Shown piece by piece: positions 15,449-23,689 of a stretch of DNA of 64,000 nucleotides. Every line of letters starts with the position of its first letter. Position 1 is the stretch's first letter. The DNA is from Shinella curvata (GTDB lineage: Bacteria; Pseudomonadota; Alphaproteobacteria; Rhizobiales; Rhizobiaceae): the NCBI RefSeq assembly GCF_022899935.1, contig NZ_JALJCJ010000002.1, positions 992,001-1,056,000 on the forward strand, written 5' to 3'. The notes under the pieces were generated by a model, which was not told the origin of the DNA, did no database searches, and worked only from the letters and a program-made list of their open reading frames with translations. The position numbers were made by a program, and so were the translations under genes.

Positions 15449-16363
15449 CTACTTCGCGATAGCCTTCGGCTTGAATGCCTCAATCGCTTTCGTTGCGATT
15501 GCCGGTTTGATTTTCCCGAGCTTTGCCTGGCTCTGAAGATAATCCTGCAGGTGATCCCCTAGGTAGGTTTTACGGAACCATTTGCGGAATTCGCCTAGTG
15601 CTTCGTCCGGGTAGCAATACGGCGTCTGAGGGTTTGAGAGCGCCTGAGGGAAGTAGACGGGATATTCGTGCAAATACTGCTTACGCTCTCCGTACACGAC
15701 CTCTAGGCTTTCACCCTTCCAGTGCTTGGCCCAGCGCTGCCCCACGCTGATATCTGGCACGATGTGCGGGCCGACATCGATCCCGGCATTGATCATCGGA
15801 ACAATCATGCCGGCGATCTCTTGATAGATGCTGAAGTATCCGGTCGGGACAGCATTCGCGACCAGGCTTACGCGATCGTGAAACTGCTGCCATGCCAGAC
15901 TTACCTTGCCGTCTGGATTGTATCCCACCTGGGCATAGACAAAGTCCGTAAAGCCCTTCTTAGCGAGAGTGCGGTAACTATTTATCGCGTGATCATTCCC
16001 AGAAACCTCGAAGGCATAATATTCGAGAGTTGCCATGCAAACGTGGGCTGGAACAGCGTGATGGATCGTGCCGTTCTTTTTCACCGCATGAAAGAAGACG
16101 GTGTCATCAAAACCTTGAGCCTTAATCAGGTCGCGAATTTTCTGCTCGCGTCCCTTTGTTGGAATTTGTCCCCACTCGTCTGTAAGCTTGACGAGAGTTG
16201 AAATAGCGACGCCACACATCCGAGATAGGCCGCGGAGGGTGAGGAATGGTGTCCCGTCCCCGAGTACGCCCATCCCGACGCCATCGATTTCAGCTTCAAC
16301 GACGATTTCAAGGTCAAATGTAAGCTGGGTGGGGGTGATCGCTAAACTGCTTGTATTTGTCAT
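15449..16363 (-). CDS. BstA-like prophage protein (candidate abortive-infection factor)
   Basis: 304 residues from ATG 16363. The N-terminal third (FLTLRGLSRMCGVAISTLVKL, residues 40-60) looks like a DNA-binding module as in KilA-N/BRO-type phage proteins. The C-terminal 130 residues contain FHDRVSLVANAVPTGYFSIY, PDISVGQRWAKHW, YPVYFPQALSNPQ and EFRKWFRKTYL. I recognise this pattern from the BstA-like C-terminal domain of prophage proteins that abort infection by other phages. It stands alone in the immunity region with its own terminators, the usual place for such genes. Assignment is from memory and untested. Confidence 0.6.
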   Translation of the reverse strand: MTNTSSLAITPTQLTFDLEIVVEAEIDGVGMGVLGDGTPFLTLRGLSRMCGVAISTLVKLTDEWGQIPTKGREQKIRDLIKAQGFDDTVFFHAVKKNGTIHHAVPAHVCMATLEYYAFEVSGNDHAINSYRTLAKKGFTDFVYAQVGYNPDGKVSLAWQQFHDRVSLVANAVPTGYFSIYQEIAGMIVPMINAGIDVGPHIVPDISVGQRWAKHWKGESLEVVYGERKQYLHEYPVYFPQALSNPQTPYCYPDEALGEFRKWFRKTYLGDHLQDYLQSQAKLGKIKPAIATKAIEAFKPKAIAK

Positions 16364-16404
16364 ATTATCTAGCCTTTTCAATTGGTTGAGGTGATGCCCA
16401 ACAA

Positions 16405-16459
16405 GGCTAGAAATCTTCCCCAAAAACACTATTTTAGGGGTGTGCAGAGTGTTCTAGCC
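16405..16459. repeat. Nested inverted repeat upstream of the BstA-like gene
   Basis: AACACT (16425-16430) pairs with AGTGTT (16448-16453). Directly outside, CTAGCC (16454-16459) pairs with GGCTAG (16405-16410) across a 14-base bulge. The structure lies 42-96 bp upstream of the BstA-like start codon, so it may be an operator or an RNA structure in its leader. Confidence 0.6.
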
Positions 16460-16478
16460 AAGTTGCTGATCATTCGCG

Positions 16479-16510
16479 AAAGCCGCTTTCCTTGGCCGGG
16501 GGCGGCTTTT
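16479..16510. terminator. Bidirectional terminator
   Basis: AAAGCCGC (16479-16486) pairs with GCGGCTTT (16502-16509), followed by TTCGTTT on the plus strand and CG after AAA-rich sequence on the other. It separates the leftward gene ending at 16610 from the BstA-like transcription unit. Confidence 0.7.
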
Positions 16511-16609
16511 CGTTTAAGATCTCTCTCAATATAGCTAAAATTGCATCTATCGCCAAGTCTACCGCGATAGTGGCTCAAGTTTTCCTATTCATCGCCGTGT
16601 GGCGGCCGC

Positions 16610-16813
16610 TTAATGCGTCGTCCCCTTACGTCTAGCGATGTACTCAGCGTTCAGAAGGTCCACGAGATCGTCGGCCTGCTCGATGTCCAACCCGTCCTGC
16701 GGCACGCCGTTCACCTCGGCCGTCATGCCTGTGAAGATGTCATAGACGGCCCACCATCCAGTGCCGTCCTCGCGCATCGCATAGCGGTTGTTCGATTTCG
16801 GCTTTTCGGCCAT
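16610..16813 (-). CDS. Small hypothetical immunity-region protein
   Basis: 67 residues from ATG 16813 (begins MAEKPKSNNRYAMRED), preferred to the ATG two codons earlier because GAGGGGG is better spaced. Contains GWWAVYDIFTG and an acidic helix (DIEQADDLVDLLNAEYIA). Function unknown; divergent from the gene at 17006. Confidence 0.6.
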   Translation of the reverse strand: MAEKPKSNNRYAMREDGTGWWAVYDIFTGMTAEVNGVPQDGLDIEQADDLVDLLNAEYIARRKGTTH

Positions 16814-17005
16814 CTCCATCCCCCTCAGAGCCAATTTCACGATAGCGAGATTCCGCCGGAGCACAAGAAAAAGCGACTCTCATTACGTGCAATCGCTACA
16901 TCTGGTAGCTGTTAACGAGTATGACTATTTTCCTAACTTTGTTCTTGTTGCGTTCTCGTTTTCGAGTCATGCTAAGGGCATCCCAAAATCCCAAGGAGCA
17001 TGAAC

Positions 17006-17254
17006 ATGGCAGAGTTTTTCGTGGTTCAATCCTTCTCCCCAGCCAAGCGCGGCATGAAGCCCGATATCCCGGTGCAGGCAACGAGCGTGATGCACGCGAG
17101 GCGAATGGCCGAGCGCCTGGCGCTACAGAAGCCCATGGTCTTCGCGACCGTGATGGAAGGTGACCCTGAAAGCGGCGACTTCGGTGAGCCGAAGCTGATC
17201 TATTTCCACGGCGACGAAAAACCCGAGGAAGTCAGCAACATGCAGCCGATCTAG
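17006..17254 (+). CDS. Small hypothetical phage protein
   Basis: 82 residues from ATG 17006, 7 bp after AAGGAG; the ATG at 17000 is too close to that site. Begins MAEFFVVQSFSPAKRG, with an acidic C-terminus. Function unknown. It may form a two-gene unit with the next gene upstream of the repressor. Confidence 0.65.
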   Translation: MAEFFVVQSFSPAKRGMKPDIPVQATSVMHARRMAERLALQKPMVFATVMEGDPESGDFGEPKLIYFHGDEKPEEVSNMQPI

Positions 17255-17268
17255 GAGGGTAACGCGTC

Positions 17269-17526
17269 ATGGCGATTATCCACCAGATCAGGCGGAAGTA
17301 TGCCAACAAGGCTGAGGAGACCGTTGCCGACCTGCTCTACGGCAGCGGTGTAAAGACTGAGGAGGAGATGGAGACCGTCATCAAACGCAAAGCCGCTGAA
17401 ATCTCTATTGCGATGGCAATTCTACATGGCGGGGAGTGGCGGGTTCAGATTGATCACAACGATCCTTTTGTCCACATCACTCGGCGTCTGAAACGTAACC
17501 GTCAATTAGCCGCCAAACGTGGTTGA
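17269..17526 (+). CDS. Small hypothetical phage protein
   Basis: 85 residues, preceded by AGGAGGG. Charged and helical (KYANKAEETVADLLYG, ETVIKRKAAEISIAMAIL). Its last 50 bp overlap, convergently, the 3' end of the repressor gene, so transcription of one could interfere with the other. Function unknown. Confidence 0.65.
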   Translation: MAIIHQIRRKYANKAEETVADLLYGSGVKTEEEMETVIKRKAAEISIAMAILHGGEWRVQIDHNDPFVHITRRLKRNRQLAAKRG

Positions 17527-17824
17527 TCGCCTCATCAGGTAACCCGTCGATTCTTTTCAGCAGGGATTTAACTTCGGTCTCTCCCGATACTCTACCGTTG
17601 CGCCCTGGGGGCTGGAAAAGCTCCCAGATTGGCACATCAAGCGCGCGCGCAAACGCGTGCAGCCAATCGAGATCAAGGCCGCGCTGCCCACTTAGAAGGC
17701 GCGAGACATTGACGTCGCTCGTACCAATCGCCTCTGCGATATCCTTGTTTTTCAGCCCTCTGGCTTCCATCAACTCTCTGATGAATATGCCTTTTGGCTC
17801 TGTTGCCGTCTTCGTGCTTGCCAT
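17477..17824 (-). CDS. Prophage A repressor, XRE-type helix-turn-helix
   Basis: 115 residues. The helix-turn-helix (LKNKDIAEAIGTSDVNVSRLL, residues about 24-44) matches the XRE/Cro-CI family. The C-terminal part is short, with no LexA-like self-cleavage Ser/Lys evident, so induction would not be by classical RecA-stimulated autocleavage. It is divergent from a Cro-like gene, with operator pairs between, which defines the genetic switch. The operators also occur at the leftward promoter. Confidence 0.8.
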   Translation of the reverse strand: MASTKTATEPKGIFIRELMEARGLKNKDIAEAIGTSDVNVSRLLSGQRGLDLDWLHAFARALDVPIWELFQPPGRNGRVSGETEVKSLLKRIDGLPDEAINHVWRLIDGYVSDAE

Positions 17825-17856
17825 TGTGGCAATCTACTTTTGAGGCTTGTGGCCAC

Positions 17857-17911
17857 GAATAGCCAAATTGGTAATTTTCCTGATTGACTGAAATTGCCAA
17901 TATGGTAATTT
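17857..17911. promoter_or_regulatory. Divergent repressor/Cro promoters with two operators
   Basis: Operators with arms GAATAGCC/GGTAATTT (17857-17877) and AAATTGCC/GGTAATTT (17891-17911) match those at 15259-15314. Rightward, TTGACT (17884-17889) and TAATTT (17906-17911) lie 16 bp apart, the -10 inside the second operator. The -10 ends 6 bp before the Cro-like ATG, so the rightward transcript may be leaderless. Leftward, TTGGCA and AAATTA are 17 bp apart toward the repressor gene. Confidence 0.75.
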
Positions 17912-17917
17912 CGCGTC

Positions 17918-18139
17918 ATGGAAAAGATCAGGACATGGCGCAAGGCGCGCAAACTCAGCATCGAAGAGGCCGGAGAACTCGTCGGCGTTAGCGGCGTCCA
18001 ATGGTCTCGATATGAGACTGGTAAACGGCGCATTCCCGCTGAGAACCTTCAAGCTGTTTCTGAGGCAACAGGCATCCCGCCTCATGAGCTTCGGCCCGAT
18101 CTGGCCGGTCTGGTCGCTGCCTCGGGAGCCGCGGCATGA
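17918..18139 (+). CDS. Cro-like XRE regulator
   Basis: 73 residues. Helix-turn-helix near residues 14-35 (LSIEEAGELVGVSGVQWSRYE), followed by TGKRRIPAENLQAVSEATGIPPHEL, as in XRE proteins. First gene of the rightward early operon. There is no ribosome-binding sequence upstream, and the promoter -10 ends at 17911, so initiation on a leaderless mRNA is likely. Confidence 0.8.
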   Translation: MEKIRTWRKARKLSIEEAGELVGVSGVQWSRYETGKRRIPAENLQAVSEATGIPPHELRPDLAGLVAASGAAA

Positions 18140-19371
18140 TCGGCGATCCTCAGACTATCCCCGACGACATGGCTGCTCGCGTTGCCCGCCTCATCAACGA
18201 GGCCGAGGACATGCGCCAGCAGGCGGCCGATGACCTGAAACAGATTTACGCCGATCTGCGCGAAGAACTGCGCGGTCTTGGGTGGGACGGCAAGCATGTG
18301 TCCGCCGAAGTCGCCGCGCTCAAGGGTGCTATTGGCGAGATGCGCCTTGACGAAAAGGCGAAGGAGAAGCGCGAGGAAAAAGGCGAGCGCATCGACGACT
18401 ACGTTTCGCTCCTCACACGCGCACGTGCACGTGAGGGCAACGGCTACGCAGCTGCTCGCCGCTCCGACGGTGGCCTTTCCATCCTCACCAAGCACGAAGA
18501 CATCAGAACAGCGCCGGTAACGGCGGAAGAAGCTTCGGAGGGCGCGTCTCCCGCCTCCACACCCTCGCTGACGACGCGCGAGGCGGAAGAAAGCGTCGTG
18601 TCCAATAACAGCCGGCCCGCAGCCTTGGCGGTTTCCGGTGGCGAACCGAGCATACCAAGTCCCGATGCTGGCGGCGAAAAAATGGATGCGGATCAGCGTA
18701 CTCCAGGCCGGTCCGACGAAACGTCGGCATACTGCAACGCCCAATCGGGGCAAGCCACCAATTCCCATTCCGAGAAAGCCACCGTCGCCACTCAAGGCGA
18801 AGCGACGGCACCAACCAGCGACGAGCGCGAGACTGACCGCGAGGCGGCAGCAGAACGAGATCGCGCCGCCGCCAACGCAGGAGGCGACGATGTAGATGGC
18901 GGCGCGGAGCGCGCAGACCAAAACAACACGGTTCTTTCTACAGGGGAGGGCACCGCCAATACCGCTCTCCCCGCAGCCGGCGTCGTCATGGAATACGTGC
19001 CGCAGTCCGGAGTGAAGCGCCTGCCGTTCGCGAGCTGCTTCCCGGAACTGTCCAAGGCCGAATACGACCGCCTTGAGAAGGACATCGCCGTCAACCGCGT
19101 GCGCGAGCCGATCATCCGCCAGGGTGACGTGATCATAGACGGCTGGAACCGGTACACCATCGCCCGCAAGTACGGCTTCTCCTACCCCGTTCAAGAATAC
19201 ACCGGGGCGGACGTGCTCCTCGACCTGATCGAGTGGCAGCGCGCCGCACGCAATTTCACCACGGCACAGGAAAAGAAGATCGCCGCCGATCTGGCCAAGG
19301 CGATGCCCGACCGTGCCGACGACATCATGACCGCCTTCGGGCTGGCGGAAGCTCTGGAGGCTGCGGAATGA
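18136..19371 (+). CDS. GapR-like (DUF2312) plus ParB-like nuclease domain fusion
   Basis: 411 residues in three parts. Residues about 10-92 match the DUF2312/GapR type of DNA-binding helix (ADDLKQIYADL, MRLDEKAKEKREEKGERIDDYVSLL). Residues about 95-280 are a low-complexity Ser/Thr/Glu/Ala linker. Residues about 285-411 are a ParB-like N-terminal domain (VPQSGVKRLPF, DVIIDGWNRYTIARKYG, VLLDLIEWQRAARNFT). GapR in alphaproteobacteria binds overtwisted DNA; phage ParB-like domains are often nucleases or CTPases. The joint function is unknown. Confidence 0.75.
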   Translation: MIGDPQTIPDDMAARVARLINEAEDMRQQAADDLKQIYADLREELRGLGWDGKHVSAEVAALKGAIGEMRLDEKAKEKREEKGERIDDYVSLLTRARAREGNGYAAARRSDGGLSILTKHEDIRTAPVTAEEASEGASPASTPSLTTREAEESVVSNNSRPAALAVSGGEPSIPSPDAGGEKMDADQRTPGRSDETSAYCNAQSGQATNSHSEKATVATQGEATAPTSDERETDREAAAERDRAAANAGGDDVDGGAERADQNNTVLSTGEGTANTALPAAGVVMEYVPQSGVKRLPFASCFPELSKAEYDRLEKDIAVNRVREPIIRQGDVIIDGWNRYTIARKYGFSYPVQEYTGADVLLDLIEWQRAARNFTTAQEKKIAADLAKAMPDRADDIMTAFGLAEALEAAE

Positions 19372-19502
19372 CGGCGCGCGGTCCTGAGACAGAACACACC
19401 TATCCGGTCGATCAGGAAGCCCAGTTCGCGGTTGAGGCAACTCCCGGCGCGCTTCCATTCGTCCGTTCCCATCAATCCCGTCCGAGGAGGAAGGCAGCAT
19501 GA
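19368..19502 (+). CDS. Very small hypothetical protein
   Basis: 44 residues (begins MTARGPETEHTYPVDQ, ends RRKAA). It overlaps the preceding stop by 4 bp, and its own stop overlaps the next start as ATGA, a coupled arrangement that supports translation. No recognised domain. Confidence 0.5.
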   Translation: MTARGPETEHTYPVDQEAQFAVEATPGALPFVRSHQSRPRRKAA

Positions 19503-19852
19503 CGTGCAATTTCCGTATTGGGCAGAAGGTCGTTCTCGTGGACGACAGCGTTCGTGTCGGGGATGGAATCGTGCCCAAAGCACGCGCAACCCGTCTTGGC
19601 GCGAAGTATCCGGTAAAGGGGTGCGTCTACACCGTCCGTGATGTCAGGACCACGACGATTTCTGGCGAGATATGTCTTCTGCTGGTTGAGTTGGACAACT
19701 CCCACTTTGTCGCTGCGCACGGCTTCAAGTTCGAGCCAGGCTTTTCGGCGTGGCGCTTCCGGCCTGCCGTCGAGCGCGGCACTGACCTTGGCATGTCCAT
19801 CCTCCGCAGCCTCCTGAATAAGACCGGGAAGCCGGTAGAGGTGGACGCATGA
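19499..19852 (+). CDS. Conserved hypothetical phage protein
   Basis: 117 residues. An N-terminal beta-rich part (RIGQKVVLVDDSV, PVKGCVYTVRDV) suggests a small SH3-like barrel, followed by a segment around WRFRPAVERGTDLGMSIL. I recall the FRP-VERKTDIS pattern in many rhizobial phage proteins of unknown function. Four-base overlaps on both sides. Confidence 0.7.
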   Translation: MTCNFRIGQKVVLVDDSVRVGDGIVPKARATRLGAKYPVKGCVYTVRDVRTTTISGEICLLLVELDNSHFVAAHGFKFEPGFSAWRFRPAVERGTDLGMSILRSLLNKTGKPVEVDA

Positions 19853-20010
19853 GCTGGCTCATCTACGGCATCATCGGCTTCACGATCCTCTGCGGCGCGA
19901 CGGCTCTGGCATACGCCTTGGCCGACCGTGACGACGGACGCGGCGAATCCTCAGGCGCGCCGGAAGGCGATCAGGTTTCGAAATTTGGTCAGCGGTCCCC
20001 CTCCTGCTGA
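19849..20010 (+). CDS. Small membrane protein
   Basis: 53 residues (begins MSWLIYGIIGFTILCGATALAYA). One N-terminal transmembrane helix (about 3-24), then a short polar cytoplasmic tail. The start overlaps the preceding stop by 4 bp. Function unknown; the size and topology suit a small phage membrane effector, but nothing more can be said. Confidence 0.6.
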   Translation: MSWLIYGIIGFTILCGATALAYALADRDDGRGESSGAPEGDQVSKFGQRSPSC

Positions 20011-20407
20011 TCATCGAGCGGGCGGCTTCCTCCTCCAAGCTGCCCGCTCACCCTTATCCTTGGGAAATCGCCTCGAAGCCGCAGAACGACTGCGTGCACG
20101 GCATCTCCCAACGGAACGAACGAGGACGCCGAAGCCGAGGATACCCCGGCGCCCTCAGTATCCCGGCCTTTGGCTGCGGCGGCCACCGGGAATGGAATTA
20201 GACGGTTCGGCCCAGGCGGACCGGACGAGATGGCTTCACAAGAGCCGGCAAGCTCATCGGAGCCATCTCGTTTCTCAGTAGTGATCCTGTCCATGACAGT
20301 TCTCCTTCGACACGAGAACAATCGCACGGGAGCACGACAAGGTGTCGGGATTTGAACACAAGAATTTGGGGCGACGCCCCAAGCGAAAGGCAAGCAGGAA
20401 CAAGGGA
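20011..20407 (+). other. About 400 bp without a confident gene
   Basis: Three plus-strand frames are partly open, but none has a convincing start with ribosome site. One frame (about 20000-20205) reads LLLIIERAASSSKLPAHPYPWE and looks protein-like, yet lacks a start codon, so it may be a decayed or frameshifted continuation of the small membrane gene before it. The stretch also holds the hairpin at 20226-20270. Confidence 0.5.
20226..20270 (+). repeat. Structured hairpin with internal stem
   Basis: CGAGATGGCT (20226-20235) pairs perfectly with AGCCATCTCG (20261-20270), and an inner GAGC/GCTC stem lies in the loop. TTTCTC follows on the plus strand. It may be a terminator or processing site in the rightward early transcript. 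Confidence 0.6.
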
Positions 20408-20749
20408 ATGAGCCCGAGCATAGCAGCCAGAGATTTGATGAGAGACGCTTGGCCGATCCATCGTTACGGCAAGCTCGACAACATTTTCTATCACGCTGTG
20501 CGGTTCATTTCGCCACGCGTCACCAAAGACTTCACGCAGCGCCGCGCCCGTTCGATCTGGGAGGGCAATGCGCGCCGCATCGATAGCGAAGAAATGGACG
20601 CCTTGAGGGCGGCCCTCGTCGAGGAGGCTCACCGTGAGCAACGAGAACTTACCGCCCGTCTGGCTTCGCTGGATGAAAAGATTGCCGCTTTTGAGGCGGC
20701 TGCGCATCGCGAAGCGCTGGCGCGACCGTTCTCGGAAATGGGCCGATAG
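20408..20749 (+). CDS. Hypothetical phage protein
   Basis: 113 residues from ATG 20408, preceded by AGGAACAAGGGA; an in-frame GTG at 20342 would add 22 basic residues. The C-terminal half is a long helix (ALVEEAHREQRELTARLASLDEKIA). The N-terminal part has YGKLDNIFYHAVRF, like small phage proteins of unknown role. Confidence 0.6.
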   Translation: MSPSIAARDLMRDAWPIHRYGKLDNIFYHAVRFISPRVTKDFTQRRARSIWEGNARRIDSEEMDALRAALVEEAHREQRELTARLASLDEKIAAFEAAAHREALARPFSEMGR

Positions 20750-20776
20750 GGCCGACTGGATCGTGGGGGAATGACG

Positions 20777-23271
20777 ATGGATTACGGCGACTTCCTCAAA
20801 GGCAAAATCCGTCTCGCGCCGGTCTCAGGCCTGCCGATCTCTCATAATGACGTGAACCCGATCCTCAAGCCCCATCAGCGCGATATCGTGGTATGGGCGG
20901 CGCGCGGCGGGAAGCGTGCCATCTTCGCCGCGTTCGGCCTGGGCAAGTCGGTTATCCAGATCGAGGTCCTACGCCTCGTTTGCGCCGCCGTCGCCGGCCG
21001 TGGCTCGTCCTGCCGCTCGGCGTCCGCCAGGAGTTTCGCCGAGACGGCAAGATGCTCGACGTCGATATCAAGTTCATTCGTCGCATCGAGGAAGCTGGCG
21101 AGACCGGCATCTACATGACGAACTATGAGACCGTTCGCGACGGAAAGCTCGATCCGAACCAGTTCACGGCCGTCAGCCTGGACGAGGCGTCTGTGCTTCG
21201 CTCCTATGGCTCGAAGACCTACCAGACATTCCTCTCGCTGTTCGATCAAGTGCGGTACCGCTTCGTCGCCACGGCCACACCTAGCCCGAACCGATATAAG
21301 GAGTTGATCCACTACGCCGGGTTCCTTGGCATCATGGACACCGGGCAGGCCCTGACGCGGTTCTTCCAGCGCGACAGCACCCAGGCCAACAATCTGACGC
21401 TCTACCCGCACAAGGAGCGTGAATTCTGGCTGTGGCTTAATTCGTGGGCGATCTTTTTGCAGTCGCCGGCCGACCTGGGCCATTCGGCGGAAGGATACGA
21501 TCTGCCACCGTTCAAGGTCATCTACCACGAGGTTCAATCGAACATCGCGGACGGCGGCATTGATCGCGACGGCCAAGCCGCGCTCTTCCGGGATACCGCC
21601 GTCGGCGTCGTGTCGGCATCCCGTGAGAAGCGCGATACCCTCGAGGCTCGCATCGCGAAGATGACCGAGATCCTTGCTGGCGCCCCGAACGATCATTTCA
21701 TCATCTGGCACGATCTTGAAGACGAGCGCCGCGCGATCGAGCGCGCCGTTCCGTCGGCCGTGTCGATCTACGGCACCCAGGATCTTGAGATGCGCGAAGA
21801 GGCCATCGTCGATTTCAGCGAGGGCAAGTTTCAGTACCTCGCCGCTAAACCTGTCATCGCCGGCTCCGGCTGCAACTTCCAGCGCCACTGCCACAAGGCT
21901 GTGTTCCTCGGCATCGGCTTCAAGTTCAACGACTTTATCCAGGCTCTGCACCGCATCTACCGCTTCCTGCAGGTCGAAGAGGTCGAGATCCACATCATCT
22001 ACGCGGAGAGCGAGCGCGAGGTCCTGCGCACCCTCCAAGCCAAATGGGAGGCACATAATCGCATGGTCGAGAAAATGAGCGAAATCATCCGTGAACATGG
22101 TCTCGACAAGCTTTCGGCTGCCGAGGTCCTGACCCGCTCCATCGGCGTCGAGCGGATCGAAGCGCGCGGCGAGGGGTGGCAGGTAGCCAATAACGATTGC
22201 GTCGAAGAGGCGAGATCCATGGCCGACAACTCCGTCGACCTGATCGTCACCTCTATCCCGTTCTCGAACCACTACGAGTACACGCCGAGCTACAATGACT
22301 TCGGCCACACTGACGGCGATGGTCATTTCTTCCAGCAGATGGACTTCCTGACACCCGAACTGCTTCGGATCCTCAAGCCCGGTCGGGTCTATGCCTGCCA
22401 CACCAAGGACCGCATCCTATTCGGGAACGTCACCGGCATGGGTATGCCGACAGTCAACCCGTTCCACGCCCGCACTCTCTTCCACACCATGCAGCACGGG
22501 TTTGCCTACATGGGCATGATCACCGTCAACACGGACGTGGTGCGCGAGAATAACCAGACCTATCGCCTCGGCTGGTCCGAAAACTGCAAGGACGGCACGA
22601 AGATGGGCGTGGGCTCGCCCGAATACATCCTGCTCTTCCGCAAGCTGCCGTCCGACACCTCCAAGGCCTACGCCGACGAGCGCGTTTCCAAGTCGAAAGA
22701 CGATTACACCCGCGCCCGGTGGCAGGTCGATGCTCACGCCTTTTGGCGCTCTTCCGGCGATCGGCTTCCGACCCCAGAAGAGCTCGCCAGCCTTGGCCCG
22801 GATCTTCTGGCGAAGGCCTTCACCGAGTGGACGATGAAGAACGTCTACGACTACGAGATCCATATCCGCATCGGGGAGGCGCTCGAAGTCCGAGGCGCGC
22901 TGCCGTCCACCTTTATGAGCCTGGCGCCCGGCGCGCACGACGCGTTCACTTGGCATGACGTGAACCGCATGCGGACGCTGAACGGAGAGCAGACCAAGAA
23001 GGGCCTGGAGAACCATATCTGCCCGCTCCAGTTTGATATCGTCGATCGCCTCATCAAGAGGTTCTCGAATGAAGGGGATCTGGTTTTCGATCCGTTCGGC
23101 GGCTTGTTCACGGTCCCTTACCGTGCGCTGAAGCTTGGCCGCCGCGGTCGCGCCTCCGAGCTTAACCCCGGCTATTTCCTCGACGGCATCAAGTACCTTC
23201 AGGCTATGGAGCGAGAAGTTGCGACGCCGACGATGTTCGACATTTTCGATCGTCAGGAGGAAGCGGCGTGA
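20777..23271 (+). pseudogene. Helicase-DNA methyltransferase fusion, interrupted by a frameshift
   Basis: Two frames together make a protein of about 830 residues. The first (20777 to about 20995) carries the N-terminus, HQRDIVVWAARGGKRAIF and the Walker A segment FGLGKSVIQIE. The second (from about 20998) resumes with PWLVLPLGVRQEFRRDG and contains motif II as SLDEAS, the SAT-like VATATPSP, and QALHRIYR. The C-terminal half is a DNA methyltransferase with motif IV TSIPFSNHYEYTPSYNDFGH and motif I DPFGGLFTVPYRAL. The join needs a 1-base deletion or a -1 frameshift near 20980-21000. No classical slippery heptamer is visible there, so mutation or sequencing error is likelier than recoding. Confidence 0.8.
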
Positions 23272-23477
23272 CGCGGAAGCCGGCAAGCACCATCGCAATC
23301 GATTTGCGCGAGATCCGCCAGGACAAGATACTGACGGTGGAAGCCAACGGATCGCGCCGCACTCCCGAGTGGCGAGAGCGCTACGCACGCCACATCGCGA
23401 CGCTCGATCAAGCGATTGAAGGTTTCGACAACCTCGCTCGTCAGCAGGCCGAGCGCCAAGGGGATCTTGGCCTATGA
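23268..23477 (+). CDS. Small hypothetical protein
   Basis: 69 residues (begins MTRKPASTIAIDLREIRQDK), helical and charged throughout. Overlaps the helicase-methyltransferase stop and the next start by 4 bp each. Function unknown. Confidence 0.65.
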   Translation: MTRKPASTIAIDLREIRQDKILTVEANGSRRTPEWRERYARHIATLDQAIEGFDNLARQQAERQGDLGL

Positions 23478-23689
23478 CCTTCACCAATAGCGAGCTCCTC
23501 AAAATAGGCAGGCTGTTCAGCGGCCGAGACGGCGAGCACGACACTCTCGAGATAGCCCAGATCATGGGCCGCACCGAGGGCGAGATTTACAGCGCGCTGA
23601 GTGAGGCCCGAGCAGCCTATCGGGCTTTCAACGGCTGGCACCGTGAGCACCAGCAGTCCGCCCGCGACAAGGAGAGGGCGGCAAGATGA
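23474..23689 (+). CDS. Small helix-turn-helix-like protein
   Basis: 71 residues. The segment HDTLEIAQIMGRTEGEIYSALSEAR (about 22-46) has the spacing of a helix-turn-helix, as in small sigma-70 region 4-like or GcrA-like folds. May bind DNA in the early operon. Weak assignment. Confidence 0.55.
   Translation: MTFTNSELLKIGRLFSGRDGEHDTLEIAQIMGRTEGEIYSALSEARAAYRAFNGWHREHQQSARDKERAAR

Noticed and set aside
18082-19578. 498-residue minus-strand frame
   Set aside because: Antisense to the GapR/ParB fusion gene and without recognisable protein features.
19928-20281. 117-codon frame overlapping the small membrane gene
   Set aside because: Arg/Pro-rich translation, no ribosome site, and it conflicts with the coupled membrane-protein start at 19849.
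20875-22401. 508-residue minus-strand frame
   Set aside because: Antisense shadow of the helicase-methyltransferase gene, whose motifs are clear on the plus strand.
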